Of a stretch of DNA of 15,317 nucleotides, positions 7,740 through 15,216 are shown one piece after another. The position numbers and the translations under genes are program-made. The stretch comes from JBFKQC01 sp041627895 (GTDB lineage: Bacteria; Pseudomonadota; Alphaproteobacteria; Rhodobacterales; Rhodobacteraceae), in the NCBI GenBank assembly GCA_041627895.1, contig JBFKQC010000087.1, positions 1 through 15,317 on the forward strand. The letters run 5' to 3'. The notes below the pieces were generated by a model, which made no database searches, was not told the DNA's origin, and saw only the letters and a program-made list of their open reading frames with translations. How positions within the stretch are numbered: the first letter of the stretch is position 1; every line of letters starts with the position of its first letter.

Positions 7740-7767
7740 AGGCCGCCCCGCGCCGGGCGGCCTTTCC
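7740..7767 (+). terminator. Rho-independent terminator of sodB
   Basis: A perfect 9-bp stem, AGGCCGCCC (7740-7748) pairing with GGGCGGCCT (7755-7763), closes a six-base loop and is followed by TTCCCTT. It begins 21 bases after the sodB stop. The T run is short, as is common in GC-rich genomes. Confidence 0.75.
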
Positions 7768-7805
7768 CTTGCCTGCCGCGATTGGGGGATTCCGTCGGGC
7801 GCGGC

Positions 7806-7829
7806 TGTCTTGTATAGAGGGACAAGACA
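7806..7829. promoter_or_regulatory. Perfect dyad over the putative amiC -10 box
   Basis: TGTCTTGT (7806-7813) is exactly mirrored by ACAAGACA (7822-7829) with eight bases between, an operator-like 24-bp dyad. TATAGA at 7813-7818 inside it is a candidate -10 box for amiC, although the sequence 17 bases upstream (TTCCGT) is a poor -35. A regulator bound here would block RNA polymerase. If transcription instead starts upstream, the dyad would form an RNA hairpin just before the amiC ribosome site. Confidence 0.45.
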
Positions 7830-7843
7830 AAGACAGAGGCGGG

Positions 7844-9067
7844 ATGAGCAGTCTTCGTCCGATCGTTCTGGCGCTGGCCCTTGCCACGGCGTGGGCCTCG
7901 GGCGCCGCGTCCCAGGGCCTGACGGCGCTGGCGCGCGTCGATGCCGCACGCTCGGGTGTCGCCGACGCGGATGGCGGCGGCGTGGAACTGACGCTCGCGC
8001 TGTCACAGCCGGTGCCCTACCGGGTCTTCACCCTCGATGCGCCGCGCCGGCTGGTGATGGATTTCTCCGAGGTCGCCTGGGCCGGGCTCGACGCGACGGG
8101 TTTCGTGCAGACCGACGCGGTGGCCGAGGCCGCCATGGGCGGCTATCGTCCGGGCTGGTCGCGGCTGGTCCTGGCGCTCGCCCGCCCGCTTGCCATCGAA
8201 AGCGCCGGGATGCAGACCGCCGAAGGCGCGGTCGTCACCGTGCGTCTCGGCGAAACCACCGCCGAGGCCTTCGCCGCCCGGTCCGGCACGCCCGCCTCGG
8301 CGCTGTTCTCGCTGCCCGACCCGGTAAAGCTGGCGCCGCCCGCGCGGCGGCAGGACGGCTCGCGCCCCGTCGTCGTGGTGCTCGACCCCGGCCATGGCGG
8401 CATCGACCCGGGCGCGGAACGCGGCGGCGCGGTCGAGGCGGAACTGATGCTGACCTTCGCGCGCGAACTGCGCGAAGAACTGCTGCGCGCGGGCGGCTTC
8501 GAGGTGATGCTGACCCGCGACGAAGACGTGTTCGTGCCGCTGGAAATGCGCCAGTCCATCGCCCGCGCCGCCGGGGCGGACGTGTTCCTGTCGCTCCATG
8601 CCGACGTGCTGGCCGAGGGCCGCGCCTCGGGTGCGACGATCTACACGCTCAGCGAGGACGCCTCGGATGTCGCCTCGGAAAAGCTGGCCGAGCGCCACGA
8701 CCGGGGCGACCTGCTGGCGGGCGTCGATCTGACCGAACATGACGACGTCGTGGCCAGCGTGCTGATGGATCTGGCGCGGATCGAGACCGCGCCGCGCAAC
8801 GACCGGCTGGCCGATGCGCTGGTCGCGAACCTGCGCGACCATATCGGCGACATGCACAAGCGCCCGCGGCTGGAGGCATCGTTTTCGGTCCTGAAGGCGG
8901 CCGACATCCCCTCGGTGCTGATCGAGCTTGGCTTCATGTCGTCGGAACGCGACCTGGAAAACCTGCTGTCGCCCGACTGGCGCGCCAGTGCCGCCGAGGG
9001 TATCCGCGCGGCGCTGCAGGCCTGGGCGGTCGAGGACGCCGCCGAGGCGGCACTGCTCAGGCAATAG
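7844..9067 (+). CDS. amiC: N-acetylmuramoyl-L-alanine amidase, AmiC type
   Basis: A 407-residue periplasmic amidase that cuts the bond between MurNAc and L-alanine in peptidoglycan, used in daughter-cell separation. Residues 1-24 are a signal peptide ending near GAASQ. Residues about 25-140 resemble an AMIN domain, which targets such enzymes to the septum. Residues about 175-395 are the Amidase_3 domain, with zinc ligands H184 (DPGHGG), E198 and H252 (SLHAD) and the catalytic glutamate E361 (IELGFMS). The segment at about 280-345, including VLMDLARIET, matches the autoinhibitory helix insertion of AmiB/AmiC enzymes, which is released by LytM-type activators. GAGG five bases before ATG 7844 supports the start. 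The gene order with PBP1A and prfB is common in alphaproteobacteria. Confidence 0.93.
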   Translation: MSSLRPIVLALALATAWASGAASQGLTALARVDAARSGVADADGGGVELTLALSQPVPYRVFTLDAPRRLVMDFSEVAWAGLDATGFVQTDAVAEAAMGGYRPGWSRLVLALARPLAIESAGMQTAEGAVVTVRLGETTAEAFAARSGTPASALFSLPDPVKLAPPARRQDGSRPVVVVLDPGHGGIDPGAERGGAVEAELMLTFARELREELLRAGGFEVMLTRDEDVFVPLEMRQSIARAAGADVFLSLHADVLAEGRASGATIYTLSEDASDVASEKLAERHDRGDLLAGVDLTEHDDVVASVLMDLARIETAPRNDRLADALVANLRDHIGDMHKRPRLEASFSVLKAADIPSVLIELGFMSSERDLENLLSPDWRASAAEGIRAALQAWAVEDAAEAALLRQ

Positions 9068-9128
9068 ACGGCGCGGCCCCGCGAAACGCGGGCCGAAGGC
9101 CGCAGGCGACAGCTTTCCGCCGAGGGAT

Positions 9129-9743
9129 CTACGCCGCGTCGCCCCCCGCGCGCCGCCGTGCCAGCCAGATCGTGTGGCCGGCGCAGTCGGGGTCTTCGGG
9201 CATATAGTCCAGCACGTCGAATCCCGCGCCGTCCAGCAGCGCGCGGTATTCCTCGGGCGCCAGGCTCGCGTGATAGACCGGCTCGCCCTCGACCTCGCCC
9301 ACCGGTTCGCCCGCGCGCGGGCCGGCGGTGAACATCAGCGAGCCGCCGGGAACGGCATGGGCGGCGAAGACCGGGAACATCGCGCGCTGGTCCTCAGGCG
9401 AGAGGTGAAAGAACGAGTTCCACGCCAGCACCGCGTCGAACCTGCGGCCGAGGTCGAGCCCGCGCATGTCGGCCTCAACCGCCTCGGCGCCGGGGATCGT
9501 GACGCGAAACAGCGCCAGCATCGCCGCGGCGCCGTCGACGCCGGTGACGCGCGCCCGCCGGTCGCCGAGATAGCGCGCGATCGGGTTGCCGGTGCCGCAG
9601 CCCAGATCCAGCACCCGGCGCGGCGGCGGGGTGCGGGCCAGCATCCGGTCCAGCCAGCGGCGTTCGTACAGCGTCTTGTCGCGCCGCCGGGCGAACCCGG
9701 CCGCGACTCGCTCGTAGGTGGGCAGGATGTCCTCGGGGCGCAT
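9129..9743 (-). CDS. Class I SAM-dependent methyltransferase
   Basis: A 204-residue cytoplasmic protein with a complete class I methyltransferase fold. Motif I is VLDLGCGTGNP (44-54); the acidic residue ending the second strand is D70 (VTGVD); the next ones are D92 (VEADMRGLD) and D103 (RFDAVLAWNSFFHL). The C-terminal strands include YHASLAPEEYRALLDGAGF and HTIWLARR. It resembles UbiE/Methyltransf_11 or _25 family proteins, but nothing shows the substrate. The start at 9743 has no clear ribosome site. It lies on the strand opposite its neighbours, between amiC and mrcA, which suggests a later insertion into that block. A weak TTGCGG and TAGCTC pair, 17 bases apart, is upstream. Confidence 0.85.
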   Translation of the reverse strand: MRPEDILPTYERVAAGFARRRDKTLYERRWLDRMLARTPPPRRVLDLGCGTGNPIARYLGDRRARVTGVDGAAAMLALFRVTIPGAEAVEADMRGLDLGRRFDAVLAWNSFFHLSPEDQRAMFPVFAAHAVPGGSLMFTAGPRAGEPVGEVEGEPVYHASLAPEEYRALLDGAGFDVLDYMPEDPDCAGHTIWLARRRAGGDAA

Positions 9744-9804
9744 GGGGCTGAGCTAGGGTGCGCCGCGGCCGGCCGCAAGGCTCACCGGAATGTGACCGCG
9801 GGGG

Positions 9805-9820
9805 CGGCGCAAAAGCGCCG
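9805..9820. repeat. Short GC dyad between methyltransferase and mrcA genes
   Basis: CGGCGC, AAAA, GCGCCG forms a perfect 6-bp stem with an A4 loop. It lies in the 150-base divergent promoter region, 21 bases upstream of the mrcA -35 box. Nearby, 9765-9776 (GCGGCCGGCCGC) is a 12-bp palindrome. Such GC-rich dyads are easily produced by chance at this base composition. Confidence 0.3.
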
Positions 9821-9840
9821 AACCGCCGCCGCGTCAGGTT

Positions 9841-9869
9841 TTGACCCGGCATGGCGCGCGGCGTATAAC
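9841..9869 (+). promoter_or_regulatory. Sigma-70 promoter of mrcA
   Basis: TTGACC (9841-9846) and TATAAC (9864-9869) are 17 bases apart, each matching five of six consensus positions. This is the clearest promoter in the window. Transcription would start near 9876, giving a leader of about 18 bases that includes the GAGGGG ribosome site (9882-9887). Confidence 0.8.
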
Positions 9870-9893
9870 CGTAGGTCAATCGAGGGGTCACAC

Positions 9894-12404
9894 ATGCTGC
9901 GTTTCATCGCGTCGTTCTTCGGCGCAATCTTCAGCTGGATCACCATCGGACTGGTGATGTTCGCGCTGGTGGTGGGCGCGATCTTCTGGATGTATGGCCG
10001 CGACCTGCCGAACCACGAACAGCTTGCGCAATACGCCCCGCCGACGATCAGCCGGATCTATTCCGGCGAGGGCCGGATGATGGACGAGTTCGCCCGCGAG
10101 CGCCGGCTGTTCGTCCCGATCGAAGAGGTTCCCGATCTCGTCAAGCAGGCCTTCATCAGCGCCGAGGACAAGAATTTCTACACCCACAAGGGCTATGACC
10201 CGCGCGGCATGGCGGCCGCGGCGCTGGACGCGTTGCGCGGCGGGCGGCTCAGGGGCGCCTCGACGATCACCCAGCAGGTGATGAAGAACTTCCTGCTCAG
10301 CTCCGACCGCTCGGCCGAGCGCAAGATCAAGGAACTGATCCTTGCTTCGCGGCTCGAGGACACGCTGTCGAAGGACAAGATCCTCGAATTGTACCTCAAC
10401 GAGATCTTCCTGGGGCAGAACAGCTTTGGCGTCGCGGCCGCGGCGCAGAGCTATTTCAACAAGTCGCTGGCCGAGCTTTCCGCGTCCGAGGCCGCGTTTC
10501 TCGCCGCCCTGCCGCAGGCGCCCGGCAGCTATCATCCGGTGCGCGCCAAGGACCGGGTGACATCGCGGCGCAACTTCGTGCTGAAGGAGATGTACGAAAA
10601 CGGCTATATCGCCAGGGCCGATTACGAGACCGCGCGCGACGAGCCGCTGCTGACCGTGCAGAACGGCGATTACGAGCCGTTCCGCAACTCGCTGCCGCCG
10701 CGCGACTACTTCTCCGACGAGATCCGCCGCCAGCTGTCCCGCGACTTCGGCGAAGAGGAATTCTTCGGCGGCGGGCTGAGCGTGCGCGCCACGGTAGATC
10801 CGGAACTGCAGAAAGAGGCCGCGATGGCGCTGCAGGAGGGACTCGAGGATTTCGACCGCTCGCTGGGGCAATGGCGCGGCACCGGCGTGACGCTGACGCC
10901 CGGGGAGATGGCCGACGAGGCCGCCTGGCGCGAGGCCCTGGCCGCCGCGGACGTCGCGCGCGACATCGAGCTTGACGGCAAGTGGTATCCGGCCGTTGTG
11001 CTGGAGATCGGCGACCGGCAGATGCGGCTGGGGATCGAGGACTGGCAGGCGGGCGATCCCGACCCCGTGGTGCCGCGCGACGACATCGCCTGGATGAAGG
11101 GCAGCTTCTTCGACAATTTCGAGACCGGCGACGTGGTCCATGTCCGCGCGATGACCCGCGATGCCGACGGCAGCTTCATCCGCTGGACGCTGCGCCAGGT
11201 GCCCGAGGTGCAGGGCGGCTTCATGGCGATGGACGTGCATACCGGCCGCGTTCTGGCGATGCAGGGCGGGTTTTCCTACCAGCATTCGGTGTTCAACCGT
11301 GCCACGCAGGCGACACGGCAGCCGGGCTCGTCCTTCAAGCCCTTCGTCTACGCCACCGCGCTCGACAGCGGGTTCTCGCCCGCGACGATCGTGATCGACG
11401 CGCCGATCGAGGTCGACACCGGGGCCGGGGTCTGGCGCCCGACCAACGCGTCGAACCAGTTCTACGGGCCGACGCCGCTAAGGACCGGGATCGAGCGGTC
11501 GCGCAACCTGATGACCGTGCGGCTGGCGCAGGAAATCGGCATGGAAACCGTCGCCGGCTATGCCGAACGCTTCGGGGTCTACGACGAACTGCAGCCGTTC
11601 CTCGCCAACGCGCTCGGCAGCCAGGAGACCACGCTGTTCAAGATGGTCGCGGCCTACGCGATGTTCGCCAATGGCGGCGAGCGGGTGGAACCGACGCTGG
11701 TCGACCGGGTGCAGAACCGCTGGGGCGAGACGGTCTATCGCCACGACCGGCGCACCTGCGAGGATTGCCAGTACGCCGCGCTCGAGCCGGGCATGGCGCC
11801 GCGCATCACCTCGAACCGGGAACGCGTGATCGACGCGATCACCGCCTATCAGCTCACTTCGATGATGCAGGGCGTGGTGCAGCGCGGCACCGCCGCCGGC
11901 AAGATCAGCCTGGGCGTGCCGGTGGCCGGCAAGACCGGCACCACGAACGACGCCAAGGACGTCTGGTTCGTGGGCTTCACCTCGAACATCGTGGCGGGCT
12001 GCTACATGGGCTACGACCGCCCGCGCTCGCTGGGCCGCGGCGCCTCGGGCGGCGGCATGTGCGGGCCGGTGTTCAACCGGTTCATGGCGCGGGCCACCGC
12101 GAAATACGGCGGCGGCAGGTTCGCCGTGCCGCCGGGCGGGCATTTCATCAAGATCGACCGCTATACCGGCGCGCGGCTGCCGACCTCGGCCGACGGGCCG
12201 CACGTGGTGGCCGAGTATTTCCGCGACGGCGAAGAGCCGCTGTTCGGCGTGATGTTCGATGGCGGTTTCGCCATGGGCGCGAACCTGCCGCTGTTCCTGC
12301 CGGGCGACGACGACGGCAACGCCGTGCGCACCTCGGATGGCGAGGTCGTGGTGATCCCGAAAAAGGCGGATTTCGGCACGCTCAGCTCGGGCGGGCTGTA
12401 CTGA
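9894..12404 (+). CDS. mrcA: Penicillin-binding protein 1A, bifunctional transglycosylase/transpeptidase
   Basis: An 836-residue class A PBP that polymerises glycan strands and cross-links peptides in the periplasm while anchored in the inner membrane. Residues about 9-33 are the membrane anchor. The GT51 domain (about 50-230) shows catalytic E91 in SAEDKNFYTHKG and the GASTITQQ motif (121-128). A linker region with an OB-like domain runs to about residue 435. The transpeptidase domain has the nucleophile S479 in SSFK, the SRN motif (536-538) and KTGT (680-683). A CxxC pair, C622 and C625 (RTCEDC), lies between the last two motifs. The ATG at 9894 has GAGGGG six bases upstream and its own promoter. 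The length and all catalytic motifs are intact. Confidence 0.97.
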   Translation: MLRFIASFFGAIFSWITIGLVMFALVVGAIFWMYGRDLPNHEQLAQYAPPTISRIYSGEGRMMDEFARERRLFVPIEEVPDLVKQAFISAEDKNFYTHKGYDPRGMAAAALDALRGGRLRGASTITQQVMKNFLLSSDRSAERKIKELILASRLEDTLSKDKILELYLNEIFLGQNSFGVAAAAQSYFNKSLAELSASEAAFLAALPQAPGSYHPVRAKDRVTSRRNFVLKEMYENGYIARADYETARDEPLLTVQNGDYEPFRNSLPPRDYFSDEIRRQLSRDFGEEEFFGGGLSVRATVDPELQKEAAMALQEGLEDFDRSLGQWRGTGVTLTPGEMADEAAWREALAAADVARDIELDGKWYPAVVLEIGDRQMRLGIEDWQAGDPDPVVPRDDIAWMKGSFFDNFETGDVVHVRAMTRDADGSFIRWTLRQVPEVQGGFMAMDVHTGRVLAMQGGFSYQHSVFNRATQATRQPGSSFKPFVYATALDSGFSPATIVIDAPIEVDTGAGVWRPTNASNQFYGPTPLRTGIERSRNLMTVRLAQEIGMETVAGYAERFGVYDELQPFLANALGSQETTLFKMVAAYAMFANGGERVEPTLVDRVQNRWGETVYRHDRRTCEDCQYAALEPGMAPRITSNRERVIDAITAYQLTSMMQGVVQRGTAAGKISLGVPVAGKTGTTNDAKDVWFVGFTSNIVAGCYMGYDRPRSLGRGASGGGMCGPVFNRFMARATAKYGGGRFAVPPGGHFIKIDRYTGARLPTSADGPHVVAEYFRDGEEPLFGVMFDGGFAMGANLPLFLPGDDDGNAVRTSDGEVVVIPKKADFGTLSSGGLY

Positions 12405-12580
12405 CCGCGCCGGGCGGGGCCGGTTGCCGGCATGTTCCTGCCGAGGCCTGAGACCTGTTTTTTCTACATATTTCAGCTGTTTCGCCGGATTCGCGCCGGG
12501 CTCGGCGAAACCCCGCTGAGCGCCGCGACCGCCGCCTGAAATTCGCCTCATTTTCGGCACAGACTCTGCCAATGCGAGCT

Positions 12581-12590
12581 GGAAGGGAGG
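12581..12590 (+). promoter_or_regulatory. Strong Shine-Dalgarno deciding a TTG start
   Basis: GGAAGGGAGG is a near-ideal ribosome site and ends eight bases before an in-frame TTG at 12599. The ATG at 12572 lies upstream of it and has no ribosome site of its own, and the ATG at 12674 has AGG directly against it, too close to work. The TTG is therefore the preferred start of the small gene. Confidence 0.6.
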
Positions 12591-12598
12591 AAACCGCC

Positions 12599-12937
12599 TT
12601 GCACCGCGAGGACAGCGATACCGCAACGACACCGGACCCGGCGGGCAGCGTCCTGACCTGGCGTTGCCGCAGGATGCGAAGCCTGTTCCAGGGGCCGGTT
12701 TCCGCCGCGAACGACAATCCCGCCCGGGGCGCGGCGCGGCGCGAGGCGGCAGGCAGGGACGGCGGAGAAATCTCGCGCCATGCCTGGCTGCTCGACGCGC
12801 TGCAAGAGCTCGGAACCTACGCCAGGGCCGAAGGGCTCGAGCAGTTCGAACGGGAATTGCGGCAGGCGTCCGACGCCCTGTTGCGCGATCTGCGAAGACT
12901 GGCGGAAAGATCGGGTCGCGGCGGCGGCCGGCCCTGA
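12599..12937 (+). CDS. Small hypothetical protein with 'AANDN' motif
   Basis: A protein of about 112 residues, starting from TTG 12599, that I cannot assign to a named family. The first half is basic and probably disordered, with the segment SLFQGPVSAANDNPAR; similar AANDN stretches occur in small uncharacterised alphaproteobacterial proteins. The second half, from HAWLLDALQELGTYARAEGLEQF to LLRDLRRLAE, looks like two amphipathic helices. There is no signal peptide or membrane segment, so it is probably cytoplasmic. Alternative starts are ATG 12572 and ATG 12674. It sits alone between mrcA and prfB on the same strand, with gaps of 194 and 95 bases, and its role cannot be inferred from context. 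No conserved catalytic pattern is visible. Confidence 0.6.
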   Translation: MHREDSDTATTPDPAGSVLTWRCRRMRSLFQGPVSAANDNPARGAARREAAGRDGGEISRHAWLLDALQELGTYARAEGLEQFERELRQASDALLRDLRRLAERSGRGGGRP

Positions 12938-12969
12938 CACGGCGCGCGTCTTCGCCGGGCCACTCGGCC

Positions 12970-12998
12970 TTGTCGCGGTTCCGCGGCGTTGCTATCAC
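12970..12998 (+). promoter_or_regulatory. Possible prfB promoter
   Basis: TTGTCG (12970-12975) and TATCAC (12993-12998) are 17 bases apart, with modest matches to sigma-70 boxes. They lie between the small gene and prfB, giving a leader of about 28 bases. Confidence 0.35.
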
Positions 12999-13032
12999 CT
13001 TCGCCTGACCGCCGAAGCCGAGGGTTCCGCCA

Positions 13033-14160
13033 ATGCGTGCCGAAACGCAGAACACCGTCGATGCCATCCGGAAATCGCTGGGGCTGCTGCGCCAGCGGAT
13101 GGAGTTCGACACCGCGCAGCACCGGCTCGAAGAGTTCAATGCGCGGGTCGAGGACCCGACGCTCTGGGACGACCCGGAAAAGGCGCAGAAGCTGATGCGG
13201 GACCGGCAGTCGCTGGTCGACGCGATCGACACCTACGAGGGGATCGAGCGCGACCTGAACGACAATGTCGAACTGATCGAACTGGGCGAGGCCGAGGACG
13301 ACGCCGAGATCGTCAAGGACGCCGAGGCGGCACTGAAGCGGCTCGCCGGGCGTGCGGCGAAAAAAGAGATCGAGGCGCTCTTGAACGGCGAGGCCGACGG
13401 CAACGACACGTTCCTGGAGATCAACGCCGGCGCCGGCGGCACGGAAAGCTGCGACTGGGCGGCGATGCTGGCGCGGATGTACGTGCGCTGGGCCGAAAAG
13501 AAGGGCTACAAGGTCGAACTGCAATCCGAAAGCCCGGGCGACGAGGCCGGGATCAAGTCGGCCGCCTACAAAATCTCCGGGCCCAACGCCTATGGCTGGC
13601 TGAAGACCGAGAGCGGCGTGCACCGGCTGGTGCGCATCTCGCCCTTCGACAGCTCGGCCCGGCGGCACACCTCGTTCTCGTCGGTCTGGGTCTATCCGGT
13701 GGTCGACGACAATATCGAGATCGAGGTGAATCCGGCGGATATCCGCGTCGACACCTACCGCTCGTCCGGCGCCGGCGGGCAGCACGTCAACACCACCGAC
13801 TCGGCCGTGCGGATGACCCATGTCCCGACCGGCATCGTGGTGACGTCATCGGAGAAATCGCAGCACCAGAACCGCGAGATCGCGATGAAGGCGCTGAAGT
13901 CGCGGCTCTACCAGATGGAACTCGACCGCCGCAACGCCGCGATCACCGAGGCGCACGAGGCCAAGGGCGAGGCCGGATGGGGCAACCAGATCCGCAGCTA
14001 TGTGCTGCAGCCCTACCAGATGGTGAAGGACTTGCGCACCGGCCACGAGACCTCGGACACGCAGGGCGTTCTCGACGGCGATCTGGACGCCTTCATGGCC
14101 GCCACCCTGGCGCTGGACCTCTCGGGCAAGAGCCGCGCCGAGGCGACCGCCGAGGACTAG
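13033..14160 (+). CDS. prfB: Peptide chain release factor 2
   Basis: A 375-residue class I release factor that recognises UAA and UGA stop codons and triggers peptide release at the ribosome. The SPF recognition tripeptide is at 203-205 (RISPFDSSARRHTSF), which marks it as RF2 rather than RF1. The catalytic GGQ is at 248-250 (SGAGGQHVNTTDSAVR), the glutamine being the usual PrmC methylation target. The length is normal. The frame is continuous: at the place where most prfB genes have an in-frame TGA and a programmed +1 frameshift (about codon 25), the sequence reads RQRMEFDTAQ with no stop. Self-regulation by frameshifting is therefore absent. GAGGG eight to nine bases before ATG 13033 supports the start. 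Confidence 0.97.
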   Translation: MRAETQNTVDAIRKSLGLLRQRMEFDTAQHRLEEFNARVEDPTLWDDPEKAQKLMRDRQSLVDAIDTYEGIERDLNDNVELIELGEAEDDAEIVKDAEAALKRLAGRAAKKEIEALLNGEADGNDTFLEINAGAGGTESCDWAAMLARMYVRWAEKKGYKVELQSESPGDEAGIKSAAYKISGPNAYGWLKTESGVHRLVRISPFDSSARRHTSFSSVWVYPVVDDNIEIEVNPADIRVDTYRSSGAGGQHVNTTDSAVRMTHVPTGIVVTSSEKSQHQNREIAMKALKSRLYQMELDRRNAAITEAHEAKGEAGWGNQIRSYVLQPYQMVKDLRTGHETSDTQGVLDGDLDAFMAATLALDLSGKSRAEATAED

Positions 14161-14355
14161 CCGCAAGCTGCCATATCGTGCGCTTCCGCGCGCTCATTTC
14201 CGGAAATCGGCGAGGCGACGCGATCTGTCGACGGCGGGCCTGCCGGTGCCGTGGCGTCTGCGTATTTGCGACGAGAAGAAGCCCGGGACCCCAGGCCTGG
14301 CGGACCTGGCGGCATTCCGGGCGCGCGGGGCGGCGCGTTCCGGACGTCTGCGGTC

Positions 14356-14369
14356 TTGATCCGGGTCAA
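14356..14369 (+). promoter_or_regulatory. FNR/FnrL-type binding site upstream of the DUF2189 gene
   Basis: TTGATCCGGGTCAA matches the FNR consensus TTGAT-N4-ATCAA at nine of ten fixed positions, and the TTGA-N6-TCAA core fully. Its centre is at 14362.5. A class II site at -41.5 would place the transcription start near 14404 and the -10 box at 14392-14397, where TAGCGT keeps the three most conserved -10 bases. The leader would then be only about 14 bases and begin at the ribosome site. Confidence 0.55.
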
Positions 14370-14417
14370 GGATCGGCGATGATCCGCCCGTTAGCGTCAT
14401 CACAGGGAGGACAGCGC

Positions 14418-15200
14418 ATGGACGAGACGGCATCGCCGCCGCCGCCGTCGCCCTTGCCCGAGATCGGCAAGGTGACCGCCTACGAGCTCTTCGCCAGCCT
14501 CCGCGCCGGTTGGTGGGATTTCCGCCGCGCGCCGGGCTTCGGGCTGTTCTTCGGCGGCGTCTACGTCGCCTGCGGGCTGGCGCTGGTCAGCTTCGGCGCG
14601 GGGCATGTTGCCTGGGTGCTGATGCTGTCGCTGGGCTTTCCGCTGATCGGGCCCTTCGCGGCGGTCGGGCTTTACGAGGTTTCGCGCCGGATCGAGGCGG
14701 GCCTGCCGCTGCGATGGGGCGAGGTGCTGGGCGTGGTGATCAGCGAGAAGGACCGCCAGATCCCCTGGGCCGGGGCGATCATCGTGATCTACTTCCTGTT
14801 CTGGACCTTTCTCGCGCATATGATCTTTGCGCTTTTCATGGGGCTTTCGGTGATGACCCACGCGACCTCGTCGCTGGACATCTACCTTACCGCCAACGGG
14901 CTGGCGATGATCGGGGTCGAGGTGGTGGTCGGCGGGGTCTTCGCCTTCGTGCTGTTCGCGCTGACCGTGGTCAGCCTGCCGTTGCTGCTGGAGAAAGAGG
15001 TCGATTTCATCTCGGCGATGATCCTCAGCCTGGCGGTGGTCCGGAAGAACCCCGCCGTGATGCTGCTTTGGGCCTTCGTGATCGCGGCGTTTCTGTTTCT
15101 TGGCATGTTGCCCTATTTCCTGGGGCTTCTGGTGGTGCTGCCGGTGCTTGGCCACGCCACCTGGCATCTCTATCGCCGCGCGCTCTACGACCCGGTGTGA
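14418..15200 (+). CDS. DUF2189 integral membrane protein
   Basis: A 260-residue inner-membrane protein that I assign to the DUF2189 family. A proline-rich cytoplasmic N-terminus (residues 1-15) is followed by about six membrane segments: roughly 40-60, 63-86, 117-141, 160-190, and a long hydrophobic stretch at 213-247 that probably holds two. Conserved-looking features are the GWWDFRRAPGFGLFFGG start, GFPLIGPFAAVGLYEVSRR, a DIYL segment and the LGHATWHLYRRAL end. The ATG at 14418 has an excellent ribosome site, AGGGAGG (14404-14410). The function is unknown. The FNR-type box upstream suggests higher expression at low oxygen, so a role in microaerobic or anaerobic respiration is possible but unproven. 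Confidence 0.85.
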   Translation: MDETASPPPPSPLPEIGKVTAYELFASLRAGWWDFRRAPGFGLFFGGVYVACGLALVSFGAGHVAWVLMLSLGFPLIGPFAAVGLYEVSRRIEAGLPLRWGEVLGVVISEKDRQIPWAGAIIVIYFLFWTFLAHMIFALFMGLSVMTHATSSLDIYLTANGLAMIGVEVVVGGVFAFVLFALTVVSLPLLLEKEVDFISAMILSLAVVRKNPAVMLLWAFVIAAFLFLGMLPYFLGLLVVLPVLGHATWHLYRRALYDPV

Positions 15201-15216
15201 CGGCCTTTTCGCCGGG

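Noticed and set aside
9068..9128. CCCGCG-AAA-CGCGGG hairpin between amiC and the methyltransferase gene as a bidirectional terminator
   Set aside because: The 6-bp stem is real but has no T run on either side.
12405..12465. T6 run after mrcA as an intrinsic terminator
   Set aside because: TTTTTT at about 12457 is clear, but the only stem nearby (CGGCA/TGCCG) ends about 15 bases before it, so it is not a proper terminator.
14157..14417. Open frame continuing upstream of the DUF2189 gene
   Set aside because: The frame is open only because of GC content; the composition is R/C/G-rich, and the strong ribosome site at 14404-14410 fixes the start at 14418.
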